Source: GCA-002708315 sp963676635
Lineage (GTDB): Bacteria > Bacteroidota > Bacteroidia > Bacteroidales > F082
Length of the DNA: 64,000 nt
NCBI GenBank assembly: GCA_963676635.1
Contig: OY781105.1
Coordinates: forward strand, 310,001 to 374,000
Direction: 5' to 3'
Shown here: piece by piece, positions 36,143-46,026 of the stretch
Layout of the letters: each line of letters opens with the position of its first letter
Position numbering within the stretch: the first letter of the stretch is position 1
Made by a program: the position numbers and the translations under genes
Notes under the pieces: model-generated
The model's input: the letters and a program-made list of their open reading frames with translations, nothing else
Databases searched by the model: none
Told to the model about the DNA's origin: nothing

Positions 36143-37537
36143 ATGAGGAAAAACATTCAGATTTTTATGATGTTAGCGCTAACAATCCTGGCGTTTACAA
36201 TTAATGTTGAAGCACAGAGAAAGAATAGCAGAAAGGCTATGCAGCCTGCTGAACTGTTTCCTGTACCACCCAGGCCTGATGGGCAAACAGATGTGATCGA
36301 ATTAAGATGCGATCCCATCGATACTGTTAGAATTGCTTTTATAGGATTGGGGATGAGAGGTCAGGAAGCAATACGTCGCTATTCCTATCTCGATGGTGTA
36401 AAAATTTCTGTGCTTTGTGATGTTGTTCCTGAAAATGTTGAGAAATGTCAGCAGGTGCTTCGTGATAAAGGTATACCTGAAGCCGATACTTATACAGGAA
36501 AAAATGACTGGAAGAAAATTTGTAAAAGAGACGATATAGACCTTATATATATATGTACTCACTGGGATTTGCATACTCCTATAGCTGTTTATGCTATGGA
36601 ACATGATAAGCATGTAGCTACAGAGGTTCCTGCTGCTCTTACTATTGATGAATGCTGGGAGCTGGTGAATACCGCCGAAAAAACACGCAAACATTGCATG
36701 CAGCTTGAAAACTGTAATTATGACTTCTTTGAGATAGCCACTTTAAACATGGCTCAGCAAGGATTATTTGGTGAGATAGTTCATGGTGAAGGGGCTTATA
36801 TCCATGATCTGCGCTGGCTTAACTTCGATGAAGAAAATGGCTATTGGGATATGTGGAGACTTAAGCATCTCGAAAAAACCGATGGCAATACATATCCTAC
36901 TCATGGCTTTGGCCCCATATGTCATATCATGAATATACACAGAGGTGATAAACTTGAGTATATTACTTCAATGTCAAGCAACCAGTTTGGCATGACTGCC
37001 TATGCAAAAGAAAAGTTTGGCGAAGATTCTGATTATGCAAAACGCAACTATAGAAAAGGGGATATTAATACATCTCTTATTAAAACTAAAAATGGCAAGA
37101 CTATTATGCTTCAGCATGATGTAACAAGTCCGCGACCATACAGCAGACTACATACTGTTAGTGGAACAAAAGGTTTCGCTCAGAAGTATCCCAGAAAAGG
37201 TATTGCTCTTGAGCCTAATGCTCATCACTTCCTGCCTCAAAGTGAAATGGATTCTTTAATAAAGGAATATCAGCATCCTATTGTTGCGGATATCGAAGAA
37301 AAAGCTCTTGAAGTAGGTGGTCATGGTGGTATGGATTTTATTATGGACTACAGACTGATCTATTGTTTGCAAAATGGATTACCTTTGGACCAGGATGTTT
37401 ATGATGCTGCCGAATGGTCAAGTATCATAGAATTATCACTAAAATCTGTAGAAAACAACAGCATGCCTGTTGTTGTACCGGATTTTACACGTGGTGCTTA
37501 TAATAAAGTAGATAAAGTAACTTATTACACAAAATAA
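36143..37537 (+). CDS. GH109-type alpha-N-acetylgalactosaminidase (Gfo/Idh/MocA fold)
   Basis: 464 residues with a Sec signal peptide (about 1-25, ending NVEAQ). The Rossmann NAD site is IAFIGLGMRGQEAI. Motifs of the GH109 branch are present: CTHWDLHTPIAVYAMEHDKH, TEVPAAL, QLENCNYDFFE, YPTHGFGPICHIMNIHRGD, INTSLIKTKNGKTIMLQHD and SPRPYSRLHTVSGTKGF. GH109 enzymes keep NAD bound and remove terminal alpha-N-acetylgalactosamine by a redox-elimination route. It is followed one base later by a sugar transporter gene and then an N-acetylhexosamine kinase-like gene, which fits hydrolysis, uptake and phosphorylation of the released sugar. Some GH109-like oxidoreductases have other activities, so substrate remains inferred. 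Confidence 0.87.
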   Translation: MRKNIQIFMMLALTILAFTINVEAQRKNSRKAMQPAELFPVPPRPDGQTDVIELRCDPIDTVRIAFIGLGMRGQEAIRRYSYLDGVKISVLCDVVPENVEKCQQVLRDKGIPEADTYTGKNDWKKICKRDDIDLIYICTHWDLHTPIAVYAMEHDKHVATEVPAALTIDECWELVNTAEKTRKHCMQLENCNYDFFEIATLNMAQQGLFGEIVHGEGAYIHDLRWLNFDEENGYWDMWRLKHLEKTDGNTYPTHGFGPICHIMNIHRGDKLEYITSMSSNQFGMTAYAKEKFGEDSDYAKRNYRKGDINTSLIKTKNGKTIMLQHDVTSPRPYSRLHTVSGTKGFAQKYPRKGIALEPNAHHFLPQSEMDSLIKEYQHPIVADIEEKALEVGGHGGMDFIMDYRLIYCLQNGLPLDQDVYDAAEWSSIIELSLKSVENNSMPVVVPDFTRGAYNKVDKVTYYTK

Positions 37538-37538
37538 T

Positions 37539-38804
37539 ATGGCAAACCAGAGTAAAAAACAGTATCTAATATCAATCTCCATTATAGGAGTATTATTCTT
37601 TATTTTCGGATTTGTAACATGGTTAAACGGGATTCTTATCCCTTATCTGGAAATAGCTTGTGAGTTAACAACATATCAGGCATTGTATGTGGCATTTGCA
37701 TTCTACATCTCATACACCATAATGGCTCTTCCATCATCATGGATTCTGAAGAAGACAGGCTTCAAAAACGGTATGATGCTTGGCTTATTGGTAATGGCTG
37801 TTGGGACTGTAATATTTATTCCGGCTGCATTATCGCGCACTTACGGACTTTTCCTTGCTGGGTTATTTGTAATGGGTACAGGACTTGCTGTTCTCCAAAC
37901 GGCTTCTAATCCTTATATTACTATTATAGGTCCTATTGAATCAGCTGCAAAACGCATTAGCATAATGGGTGTTTGTAATAAAATAGCAGGTGCTGTAGCT
38001 CCTCTTATCCTTGCTTACTTTATTTTAAATGACGGAGATGCTTTTGTTCAGTCCATACAGACAATGGATGATGCTGCACGTACTCAGGCATTGGACGGAC
38101 TGGCAGCACGTGTAATTGCTCCTTATACTGTAATGACTATTGTTTTGGTTATCCTTGCTCTGTTTGTAAAACTATCGCCCTTACCGGAAATAGAAGATGA
38201 GCAGGAAGAAGATGCTACAAACGCAGAGTCATCAAAGAAATATATAATACAGATACCACATCTGATGATGGGCGTCCTGGCATTGTTTCTGTATGTTGGA
38301 GCAGAAGTTATTGCTGGTGATACTATTATCAGATATGGGATATCTCTTGATATACCTATCAGTACTGCTAAAACATTTACTACTATGACGCTTTCAGCAA
38401 TGATTTTGGGTTATCTTGCGGGGATTGTGCTTATTCCTAAATTCCTTGATCAGCGCAAAGCATTGATGATAAGTGCTGTGTCGGGTGTTGTGTTTACCTT
38501 GCTTGCTATATTTACTAATGGAATTGTATCAATTACATTTATAGCCCTACTGGGACTTGCAAACGCTTTGGTATGGCCAGCTATTTGGCCTCTGGCATTG
38601 CATAATACTGGTAAATTCCTTAAAACAGGTTCAGCATTACTAATAATGGCTATTGCCGGTGGTGCTGTTATGCCCTTGTTGTGGGGGAAAATCTCTGATA
38701 TTGCAAGCGCTCAGCAGGCTTACTGGATACTGATTCCATGTTACTTGTTTATCTACTACTTTGCTGTTAAAGGATATAAAATTACTTCATGGACAAGGAA
38801 ATAG
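37539..38804 (+). CDS. MFS sugar transporter (GluP/NagP/FucP-like)
   Basis: 421 residues, twelve hydrophobic helices. The segments FFIFGFVTWLNGILIPYLEIACELTT, LQTASNPYITIIGP and GVCNKIAGAVAPLIL are typical of the glucose/galactose and N-acetylhexosamine transporters of the FHS family. It begins 1 bp after the GH109 stop codon and overlaps the kinase gene by 16 bp, so translation is coupled. The context predicts inner-membrane import of N-acetylgalactosamine or a related amino sugar. Confidence 0.9.
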   Translation: MANQSKKQYLISISIIGVLFFIFGFVTWLNGILIPYLEIACELTTYQALYVAFAFYISYTIMALPSSWILKKTGFKNGMMLGLLVMAVGTVIFIPAALSRTYGLFLAGLFVMGTGLAVLQTASNPYITIIGPIESAAKRISIMGVCNKIAGAVAPLILAYFILNDGDAFVQSIQTMDDAARTQALDGLAARVIAPYTVMTIVLVILALFVKLSPLPEIEDEQEEDATNAESSKKYIIQIPHLMMGVLALFLYVGAEVIAGDTIIRYGISLDIPISTAKTFTTMTLSAMILGYLAGIVLIPKFLDQRKALMISAVSGVVFTLLAIFTNGIVSITFIALLGLANALVWPAIWPLALHNTGKFLKTGSALLIMAIAGGAVMPLLWGKISDIASAQQAYWILIPCYLFIYYFAVKGYKITSWTRK

Positions 38805-39862
38805 AAAGTATGGTAATTCCTGATGATGATGTTTATAATGCATTTTCTCTATATGGTGATGTACTAAGTTGTAAGCCTGTGGGTAACGGGCATATTCATG
38901 TAACCTTTTTGCTTACAACCTCCAAAGGTAAATATATTCTGCAAAAGCTTAATACCGATGTTTTTAAGGATGTAGAATCAATGAATTCGAATATCTCACG
39001 TGTACTTAAACAAGTTGATAACTATCAGCGAAAGCATGGATTGCATAGATTTTCTTCTCTTGAATTAATCGACACACGTGATGGCAACAGTTATTATCAG
39101 GACAGTAAAGAAAATGCATGGCGGTTAATGAATTACATTGATGACACCGTTTGTGTTGAAACTGTTGAGAATGCTGATATTGCATTTGAAGCTGCTGCCT
39201 CATTCGGGTATTTTCAGAAGTGTTTGCTGAAGCTGAATCCTGATGAATTTAAGCCTTCTATTCCTGACTTTCATAATCTAGCAAAACGAATCGCTAATTT
39301 TGATGATGTTCTGCAACAGGACCCGGTAAGGAGACGACAATATGCTGAAAAAGAAATTATATTTGCTATTGAACATAAGTTTCTGGCTTTAAAGCTTGAT
39401 ATACTATTATCAAATGGCAAAATACCACTAAGGGTAACACATAACGATACTAAAGTGAACAATGTGCTGCTGGATAAGACAACTATGAAAGGTAGAGCTG
39501 TTATTGATCTTGATACTGTAATGCCGGGCTTGGTGCTTTTTGACTTTGGTGATATGGTACGTACTTCCACAAGCCCTGCTGCAGAGGATGAAACAGACCT
39601 TTCAAAAGTTGTATTTAGAAAAGATATTTATGATGCCTTGGTTGACGGGTATTTATCAGAACTGGGTGATGTTATTAAGAATAGCGAAAAAGATAATCTT
39701 CTGCTTGGTGCTAAAATAATGATATATATGATCGGACTGAGGTTTCTTACTGATTATCTTGATGGCGATAATTACTTTAGTATTTCCCGCCCTGATCATA
39801 ATCTCCACCGCTGTAGAACACAGTTTAAACTATTGGAGGAGGTGGAACGAATTGTGTTCTAG
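38789..39862 (+). CDS. N-acetylhexosamine 1-kinase-like phosphotransferase
   Basis: 357 residues, aminoglycoside-phosphotransferase (APH) kinase fold. The N-lobe contains GNGHIHVTFLLTTSKGKYILQKLN; the catalytic loop is VTHNDTKVNNVLLD (catalytic Asp in HND) and the metal-binding DFG-like segment is VIDLDTVMPGLVLFDFGDM. These motifs match NahK-type kinases that make N-acetylhexosamine 1-phosphates. The overlap with the transporter gene (16 bp) and the GH109 gene upstream support a role in N-acetylgalactosamine salvage. The family also includes other sugar and choline kinases, so the substrate is an inference. Confidence 0.85.
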   Translation: MDKEIESMVIPDDDVYNAFSLYGDVLSCKPVGNGHIHVTFLLTTSKGKYILQKLNTDVFKDVESMNSNISRVLKQVDNYQRKHGLHRFSSLELIDTRDGNSYYQDSKENAWRLMNYIDDTVCVETVENADIAFEAAASFGYFQKCLLKLNPDEFKPSIPDFHNLAKRIANFDDVLQQDPVRRRQYAEKEIIFAIEHKFLALKLDILLSNGKIPLRVTHNDTKVNNVLLDKTTMKGRAVIDLDTVMPGLVLFDFGDMVRTSTSPAAEDETDLSKVVFRKDIYDALVDGYLSELGDVIKNSEKDNLLLGAKIMIYMIGLRFLTDYLDGDNYFSISRPDHNLHRCRTQFKLLEEVERIVF

Positions 39863-39904
39863 CAATTAATATTGAATTATAAGTCATTTGTTATTGAAAA
39901 TTAT

Positions 39905-39912
39905 TATATTTG
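39905..39912 (+). promoter_or_regulatory. Candidate -7 promoter box for the L-domain protein gene
   Basis: TATATTTG matches TAnnTTTG, 49 bp upstream of the ATG at 39962. A TTTG at 39887-39890 is closer than the usual -33 spacing. Confidence 0.5.
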
Positions 39913-40888
39913 TAGAATCCTATTAATATAATGATATTTATTAACTTATAATTCTGCTATTATGAAAAAGAAAACAATTTTTATTACCCTGTTTGTATTT
40001 ATTACTTTATTATCATTTTCTCAATCATGTTTGCCTGATGGTATCCATTTTGGTGGACAACAGCAAATCGATGATTTTCAACAAAACTACCCCGGATGTA
40101 CCGAGATTGAAGGTGATGTGTCTATTGTGGGATACATGACCGATTTATCCGGGATTAGTATGCTTACTGCAGTCTATGGTGATTTACATATTGAATGGCT
40201 GGTTGAGCTTGAAGATTTATCCGGACTTGAAAACCTTAGCGAAGTAGGAGGGGATCTATACATTGTAAGGAGTGAACAATTGGTTACTCTTGATGGTTTG
40301 TCAGGGTTGCAAAGCGTTGGTGGGAAGTTACAGATTGATCTGAACGAGAACCTGACAACAATATCTTCTTTAAGTAACCTTACTTCAATAGGTGATGAGT
40401 TACTTATCAGAAGTAACCCCGTTTTATACAGCCTCGAAGGTATTAATAATGTACCACTCGATGAATTAAACAGGCTTCAAATTACAGATAATCCTTATTT
40501 ATCAATGTGCAGCATTGAGAATGTTTGTTCATTTTTGTCAGATCCGTCGGGTGTTGTTTTGATTCATGATAATGATTACGGATGTAATTCTCCGGTACAG
40601 GTAGCAGATAGTTGTGATATTGATATGGTATGTTTGCCTTATGGTGATTATTATTTTGCCTGCCAGGAAGATATTGACAATTTTAATACGGACTATCCCG
40701 ATTGTAATATTATTCATGGAAATATGTTTATCGATGGTGAAGATATTAATAGTCTTGAAGGATTGAATAATATTACTAGAATTGAAGGTGATCTTTATAT
40801 TGGAGTTAACTCATATCCGGAATGTAATGTATCCTTACTGGAATTAGATGGATTTGAAAATCTGGAAGTAATAGAGGGTTCTTTTAAT

Positions 40889-40897
40889 CTAAATTAT
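40889..40897. repeat. Target-site duplication, left copy
   Basis: CTAAATTAT, identical to 42215-42223 on the other side of the element; 9 bp is a usual length for IS4-family insertions. Confidence 0.85.
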
Positions 40898-42214
40898 CAT
40901 TGCTGTCCCATTAAAATCTAAAAGAGTTCTTTGAAATATTTAAAATTTAGTTAATTGCAGAGGTTTTCTTAGCGAACGGACTTGAATTTTAGTTTTGCTG
41001 TTAGATTAATTTGACAGCATATGTTTAAAGATAAATACGTTTTCGCTCAATTGACCTCGTTTTTAAACAGAAGTAAGTTCAACCGAATTGTAAAAAAGTA
41101 TGACGGTGATAAATATGTAAAACATTTCACTTGTTGGAATCAACTTCTTTCAATGATGTTTGGACAGATGTCAAATCGCGAGAGTCTAAGAGATTTGATC
41201 GTTGCCCTTGATGCTCATCACTCCAAATGTTATCATCTGGGAATGGGTAAGAATGTTTCAAAATCATCCTTGGCAAGAGTTAATCAGGATCGGGATTATC
41301 ACATCTTTGAAGAATATGCCTACTATCTCGTAAACGTAGCCAGGCAGAAACGAGTTGCTAACATATTCAGCCTTGATGGAAAAGTCTATGCTTTTGATTC
41401 AACTACGATTGACTTATGCCTTTCAGTATTCTGGTGGGCTAAGTTTCGTAAGAAGAAAGGAGGAATAAAAGTGCATACATTGTATGATATAGAAACACAA
41501 ATCCCAGCATTCTTTCATATCACCGAGGCTTCTGTTCACGACTCAAGAGCAATGAAAGAGATTCCTTATGAATCAGGATCATATTACATATTTGATCGTG
41601 CATATAATCACTTCAAGATGCTATATAAGATTCATCAAATTGGAGCTTTCTTCGTGGTCAGAGCTAAGAAAAACCTTCAATCGAAGATAATCAGATGGAA
41701 ACGAAGAATGCCCAAGAACATCCTTTCAGATGTTACGATTGAATTGACTGGTTTTTATCCAAGTCAACACTATCCAAAACACCTTCGATTGGTCAGATTC
41801 TGGGACGAAGACCAGGAACGTGAGTTTGTCTTTTTAACAAATGCAATGCACATTTCTGCACTTCAAGTTGCTGACCTTTATAAAAATCGCTGGCAAGTAG
41901 AGCTTTTCTTCAAATGGCTTAAACAACACCTGAAGATTAAAAAGTTCTGGGGCACAACAGAAAATGCTGTTCGGATCCAAATTTACGTTGCAATATGTAC
42001 TTATTGCTTGGTGGCAATTGTTCAAAAAGACATGCGACTTAACAGAAGTACATATGAAGTTTTGCAGATCCTGAGTATATCATTAACAGATAAAACTTGC
42101 CTTCGAGACCTGTTTGATAAAACTAAATTTCAAGATGACAAAGAACGATTTAGGCTTAATGAGCCAAATTTGTTTAATTTTTAATATGGTCCCAATTTTA
42201 ATGGGACACTAATG
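40898..42214 (+). mobile_element. Complete IS4-family insertion sequence (about 1317 bp)
   Basis: Ends are CATTGCTGTCCCATTAAAAT (left) and, read inward from the right, CATTAGTGTCCCATTAAAAT, a 20-bp inverted repeat with two differences. The element carries one transposase gene in the same direction as the host gene. It is flanked by the 9-bp repeat CTAAATTAT. The intact transposase, matching ends and perfect duplication point to a recent insertion. Confidence 0.92.
41021..42184 (+). CDS. IS4-family transposase
   Basis: 387 residues. The N-terminal domain is of the DUF4372 type (NRSKFNRIVKKYDGDKYVKHFTCWNQLLSMMFGQM in part). The DDE catalytic residues are visible: Asp in FDSTTIDL, Asp in YYIFDRAYNHF and Glu in the IS4 signature YKNRWQVELFFKWLKQ, which fits Y-x2-R-x3-E-x6-K. 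It should cut and paste the element. The frame is open from end to end, so it is probably active. Confidence 0.96.
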   Translation: MFKDKYVFAQLTSFLNRSKFNRIVKKYDGDKYVKHFTCWNQLLSMMFGQMSNRESLRDLIVALDAHHSKCYHLGMGKNVSKSSLARVNQDRDYHIFEEYAYYLVNVARQKRVANIFSLDGKVYAFDSTTIDLCLSVFWWAKFRKKKGGIKVHTLYDIETQIPAFFHITEASVHDSRAMKEIPYESGSYYIFDRAYNHFKMLYKIHQIGAFFVVRAKKNLQSKIIRWKRRMPKNILSDVTIELTGFYPSQHYPKHLRLVRFWDEDQEREFVFLTNAMHISALQVADLYKNRWQVELFFKWLKQHLKIKKFWGTTENAVRIQIYVAICTYCLVAIVQKDMRLNRSTYEVLQILSISLTDKTCLRDLFDKTKFQDDKERFRLNEPNLFNF

Positions 42215-42223
42215 CTAAATTAT
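42215..42223. repeat. Target-site duplication, right copy
   Basis: CTAAATTAT, identical to 40889-40897. Confidence 0.85.
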
Positions 42224-44016
42224 AATAGTTCATTAGAGGAAATAACCGGTTTTAATAATATAGATAGTATTTATGGCACATTGAATATATTTGCTAATGA
42301 GTATCTGACATCAATATTCGGACTAAATAATTTGACTTCAGTTGGAAGCATATCAATTTCTGCAAGAAATGGGTTTACAAATCTACACGGACTTGAGAAT
42401 ATCACTGTTGTTAATAACCTTCATATAAATGGTGTTATGCCTTTGACAAGTTTTGAAGGCTTAAATAATCTTGAAACGATAACAGGTTACTTTAGCATGT
42501 CTTATCAACGAGGCCTTACTAACTTTCATGGATTGGAGAGTGTTCGGTCTGTAGGAGGATATTTTCTTGTTTCAAACTGTAGTTACCTTACTGACTTTAC
42601 AGGATTTGATAGTCTGGATTCCATTGGAGGAGATTTTAGTGTGCACGAAAACCCACTATTAACTAGTTTTAATGGTATAGAGAATTTGAATTCTATAACC
42701 GGGGATGTTAGTATTGATGATAATGAGGAACTCTCTTCTCTTAATGGCTTAGAAAACGTAAATTATGAATCAATAAAGGATTTATCTATTACTGATAACC
42801 AAAATCTTTCTGTTTGTAATATTCAGAGTGTATGTGGTTACTTGTCAGATCCAATGGGTTCAGTAACAATTTATGGCAATGATACCGGATGCCAAAGTGC
42901 ACCAGAAATAGCAGATAGCTGTGGGTTTGAGTTGCAATGCCTGCCTTTTGGTGATTATTATTTTACATCGCAGGAAGAAATTGATAACTTTCATTCTGAT
43001 TATGCAAACTGCTATAGCTTAAATGGAAATGTTACTATCTCCGGTGAAAATATAAAAAGCTTAGCTGGCTTAACAGGAGTTACAAATATATCAGGTAATT
43101 TACTAATTGCAAATAATGACTCACTGGTAAACTTTGAGGGACTCAATGATTTGCTTTCAATTGGAGGTAATTTTAATGTTGGACTTAACTATTATAATGA
43201 CCAGAGTAATCCTGAGCTAATTGATTTTTCAGGATTGGAAAGTCTTGAAAGAATTGAAGGGAGATTTTCTACTGGCGATAATCCAAAGTTGCTAAGTTTT
43301 GAAGGATTAAACTCATTATCTTATGTTGGAGAGCTTTTTGTTGGATATTCATTTTTTATGGAATCTTTGACAGGATTAGAAAATCTTGATTCCATAAACG
43401 GAGATTTAAGAATTGATGAAGCTGGTTTTATCGAAGACCTTAGTCCTCTTTTGAATACATCTTATGTAAACGGTAGCATTATAATTCAGCATAATAAGGC
43501 ATTAGCCAGTCTTTACGGACTGGATAATATTCAGGCTGATTCTATTACATTCTTACGTATTATTGGTAATGATGTGCTTTCTACCTGTGCTGTTGCAGGA
43601 ATATGTGACTATATCACATCCGAAAACCCGGATGTTATAATTGGTTCCAATACAGAGGGGTGTGCAAATATTGAGGAAGTTGAGTATCGTTGTACTTTGG
43701 ATGTTAAAGAAATAACTCATGAAAACAGTTTCAGAGTTTATCCTAACCCTGCTGGCGATGAGATTTTCATTGAGTCTGTTAATAATACTGATATTACTGA
43801 AGTGGTAATCTATAATAGTCTTGGTCAAAAGATAATTACTAAGGTTAATGCTCTTAACAGTATTAATATCAGCAAGCTGCAATCTGGCTTGTATATCATT
43901 GAAGTTCGCTCATCAGCAAAGACTGAGAAACACAGACTGATAAAAAACTAAGAATATATTTTCTCTGAATTTATTGTCGATTTTACTATTTTTATTCTGT
44001 TTAAGATAATACAATC

Positions 44017-44478
44017 ATGGACTTATACATTATTACAAACCGATCTGAATTTAACAATAGTATTAAAGTAAGTAAACTACAGTTAAAACTTAATGCACTT
44101 ATTGAGGAGCTTAACAAAAGAACGTTACCTGATAATATTGTGCTATCATTTAACGCTTTGATAAGTGAGGTTAACAATTATGAAGGTGATAAGTCTGGTT
44201 ATATAAGAAAACTCAGAAAAGTAAGGTTCTATATAATCAGAACTTGTGAAAAGGAGTTGAAACTTGTACCCCGGAATTTATATATGGTAAGATGGATGTC
44301 AATTGGGTTATCAGCTTTTGGAGTACCTTTAGGAGTTATTTATGGAATGTTGATGGATAACATGGGCTTTATTGGTGTGGGTATTGGAATTGGTATGACA
44401 ATTGGTTTGTCGGTGGGAGCAGGAATGGACAAAAAAGCTAAAAAGGAAGGACGCCAGTTGGATGTTGATATGCAATAG
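44017..44478 (+). CDS. Hypothetical small membrane protein
   Basis: 153 residues. The first 90 residues are polar and helical, with charged patterns (GYIRKLRKVRFYIIRTCEKELK). The last third has two Gly-rich hydrophobic segments (WMSIGLSAFGVPLGVIYGML and GFIGVGIGIGMTIGLSVGAG) followed by the charged tail KKAKKEGRQLDVD. No signal peptide. No family is recognised. It stands between the interrupted L-domain gene and the haem locus with about 65 and 185 bp on either side. Confidence 0.7.
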   Translation: MDLYIITNRSEFNNSIKVSKLQLKLNALIEELNKRTLPDNIVLSFNALISEVNNYEGDKSGYIRKLRKVRFYIIRTCEKELKLVPRNLYMVRWMSIGLSAFGVPLGVIYGMLMDNMGFIGVGIGIGMTIGLSVGAGMDKKAKKEGRQLDVDMQ

Positions 44479-44663
44479 TTGTATAACACCAGACTGTCAG
44501 ATCAAAAAAAAAGCAATCGGGCAAGTCTGATACTCAGCATTTGCTATATTTTATTTCGCTTAATTGATGAATTGATGCACCTTTTCAAATGTTTTAGGTG
44601 TCAGTAATATCAATGTAAAACTAAACTAACTGGTAAATCCAGAAAAACAAACACTATTAAACT

Positions 44664-45917
44664 ATGAAACAATTATCTACTTTGCTATTAGCGGGGCTTA
44701 TAGCTATTACTACATATGCACAAACAACTGTTGATGTTATTACAGGCGAAAATTATGTTAATGATGCATACTATAGCCTGAGAAATGGCACTATTGCGGA
44801 AAGTAACAGAATCAACTGGGATATTGCTTTTACTACCAGCAGATATGATGTAAACATCCTATGTAATAACGGCGCACAGGCTGAATTGTATACATATTAT
44901 AATGGAGATATCTCAGACTGGAGTCATATCGATACATCTGGTCTTTCTACATGGAAACCTATGTATAATTCTATCGATGACTTTAATGATGGTGCTTTTT
45001 TGCAAAACATTGATACTTCCAATCAGTTTGATTATGGATGGGGTGTCTATAATATGTTAAATCATTACATTGTTGGTGATAGCTTCTATATTATTAAAAC
45101 TGCGGCCAATGATTATAAAAAACTTTGTATCATTGAGAAAGATCCTAATGAGGGAGCAAATACATGGAAGTTTAAATATGCTAATATCGATGGCTCTGAG
45201 GAGCAAACAATAACATTAGAAGCTGATTCTTATGCTTCTCAGAATTTTATTTATTACTCAATCAGTGAAAACGCAATTGTTAATAAAGAACCTGACTCTG
45301 ATGAATGGGATTTGCAATTCACAAGATATTTCGACTATAACATCCCGTACTATGTTTCAGGTGTGCTGTTGAACTCCTCAAGGGTGAGTGTTCAGCAGGT
45401 AGATGGGGTTAATCAGGCTTCTTATAATGATTACTCTGAAGATTTGTTTACAGATACCCTTTCGGTTATTGGATATGACTGGAAAGTGTTTAACATGGGA
45501 ACAATGACTTATGACCTTAATGATAACCGGGTGTTCTTTGTTAAGGTGATGGAAAACAATGGTATGGATTCAACGTATTGGAAAATGTATTTTACCGGAT
45601 TTTCTGGTGCCTCAACTGGCACTTACACTCTTGTTCAGGAAGTGCTTGAATCAACTCTTGCAGTAAATACTGTTGATTCAGATGATAATCCTGTTATCTA
45701 TCCTAATCCTGCTACGGATGTTGTCAATATTAATATCCCATCTCTAAAAGTGTTGAGTGTAAGAATATTTAACGTTTCCGGAAAGGTTGTCTTTAACCAG
45801 AAGATTGAAAGCCAGTATAATCTTTCAATAAGGACAGATAATCTTAAATCTGGTTTTTACACAGTTTCTATTATGACAAACGAAGGAACTGTTACCTCAA
45901 AATTAATAAAACGATAG
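44664..45917 (+). CDS. HmuY-like haem-binding-type protein with T9SS sorting domain
   Basis: 417 residues. Signal peptide ends at TTYAQ (about residue 20). The body resembles HmuY-family proteins: ENYVNDAYYSLRNGTI followed by NRINWDIAFTT, KYANIDGSEEQTITLE, WDLQFTRYFDYNIPYYVSGVLLN, and the late strands YWKMYFTGFSGASTGTYTL. The same phrases recur in the lipoprotein at 48215-49213. A type A T9SS domain follows (IYPNPATDVVNINIP ... GTVTSKLIKR). Known HmuY proteins are surface lipoproteins that take haem from host proteins; this copy is instead predicted to be a T9SS cargo. It is followed by a terminator and then the TonB receptor gene. Confidence 0.82.
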   Translation: MKQLSTLLLAGLIAITTYAQTTVDVITGENYVNDAYYSLRNGTIAESNRINWDIAFTTSRYDVNILCNNGAQAELYTYYNGDISDWSHIDTSGLSTWKPMYNSIDDFNDGAFLQNIDTSNQFDYGWGVYNMLNHYIVGDSFYIIKTAANDYKKLCIIEKDPNEGANTWKFKYANIDGSEEQTITLEADSYASQNFIYYSISENAIVNKEPDSDEWDLQFTRYFDYNIPYYVSGVLLNSSRVSVQQVDGVNQASYNDYSEDLFTDTLSVIGYDWKVFNMGTMTYDLNDNRVFFVKVMENNGMDSTYWKMYFTGFSGASTGTYTLVQEVLESTLAVNTVDSDDNPVIYPNPATDVVNINIPSLKVLSVRIFNVSGKVVFNQKIESQYNLSIRTDNLKSGFYTVSIMTNEGTVTSKLIKR

Positions 45918-45967
45918 TATTATTGTTCATAAACTGTATCAAGTGTTAATTTGTAATTTCAAACGTA

Positions 45968-46005
45968 TGCTCCCTTGTTTATGGGGGAGCACTTTTTCTT
46001 TTTTC
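45968..46005 (+). terminator. Intrinsic terminator between the HmuY-like gene and the TonB receptor gene
   Basis: Stem TGCTCCC/GGGAGCA with a 10-nt loop, followed by CTTTTTCTTTTTTC. It lies about 50 bp past the stop codon at 45917. It overlaps the earliest in-frame codons of the receptor frame and so argues for the later start at 46027. Confidence 0.8.
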
Positions 46006-46026
46006 TATGGAAAAAGGTTTCTTGTA

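Larger units (their letters stand above)
39962..43951 (+). pseudogene. Secreted L-domain/leucine-rich T9SS protein gene interrupted by an IS4-family element
   Basis: The gene is split into 39962-40921 (signal peptide MKKKTIFITLFVFITLLSFSQ, then repeats) and 42212-43951 (repeats and the T9SS domain). Removing the IS (40898-42214) and one copy of the 9-bp duplication joins codon 312 to the downstream part in frame and gives an 887-residue protein. It would have three copies of a roughly 200-250 residue unit. Each starts CLPxGxxxFxxQxxIDxF and runs into receptor-L-domain-like repeats (LxxLEGLNNIxxIxGDLxI), and each ends near a CSIxxVCxxLSDPxG segment. A type A sorting domain (VYPNPAGDEIFIE ... 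HRLIKN) ends it. As found, the 5' part stops inside the IS terminal repeat without a sorting domain and the 3' part lacks a signal peptide, so the protein is very likely not exported. Confidence 0.92.

Noticed and set aside
42212..43951. Independent gene for the downstream half of the L-domain protein
   Set aside because: Its ATG is made of IS end plus target duplication, there is no signal peptide, and exact removal of the IS joins it to the upstream half in frame.
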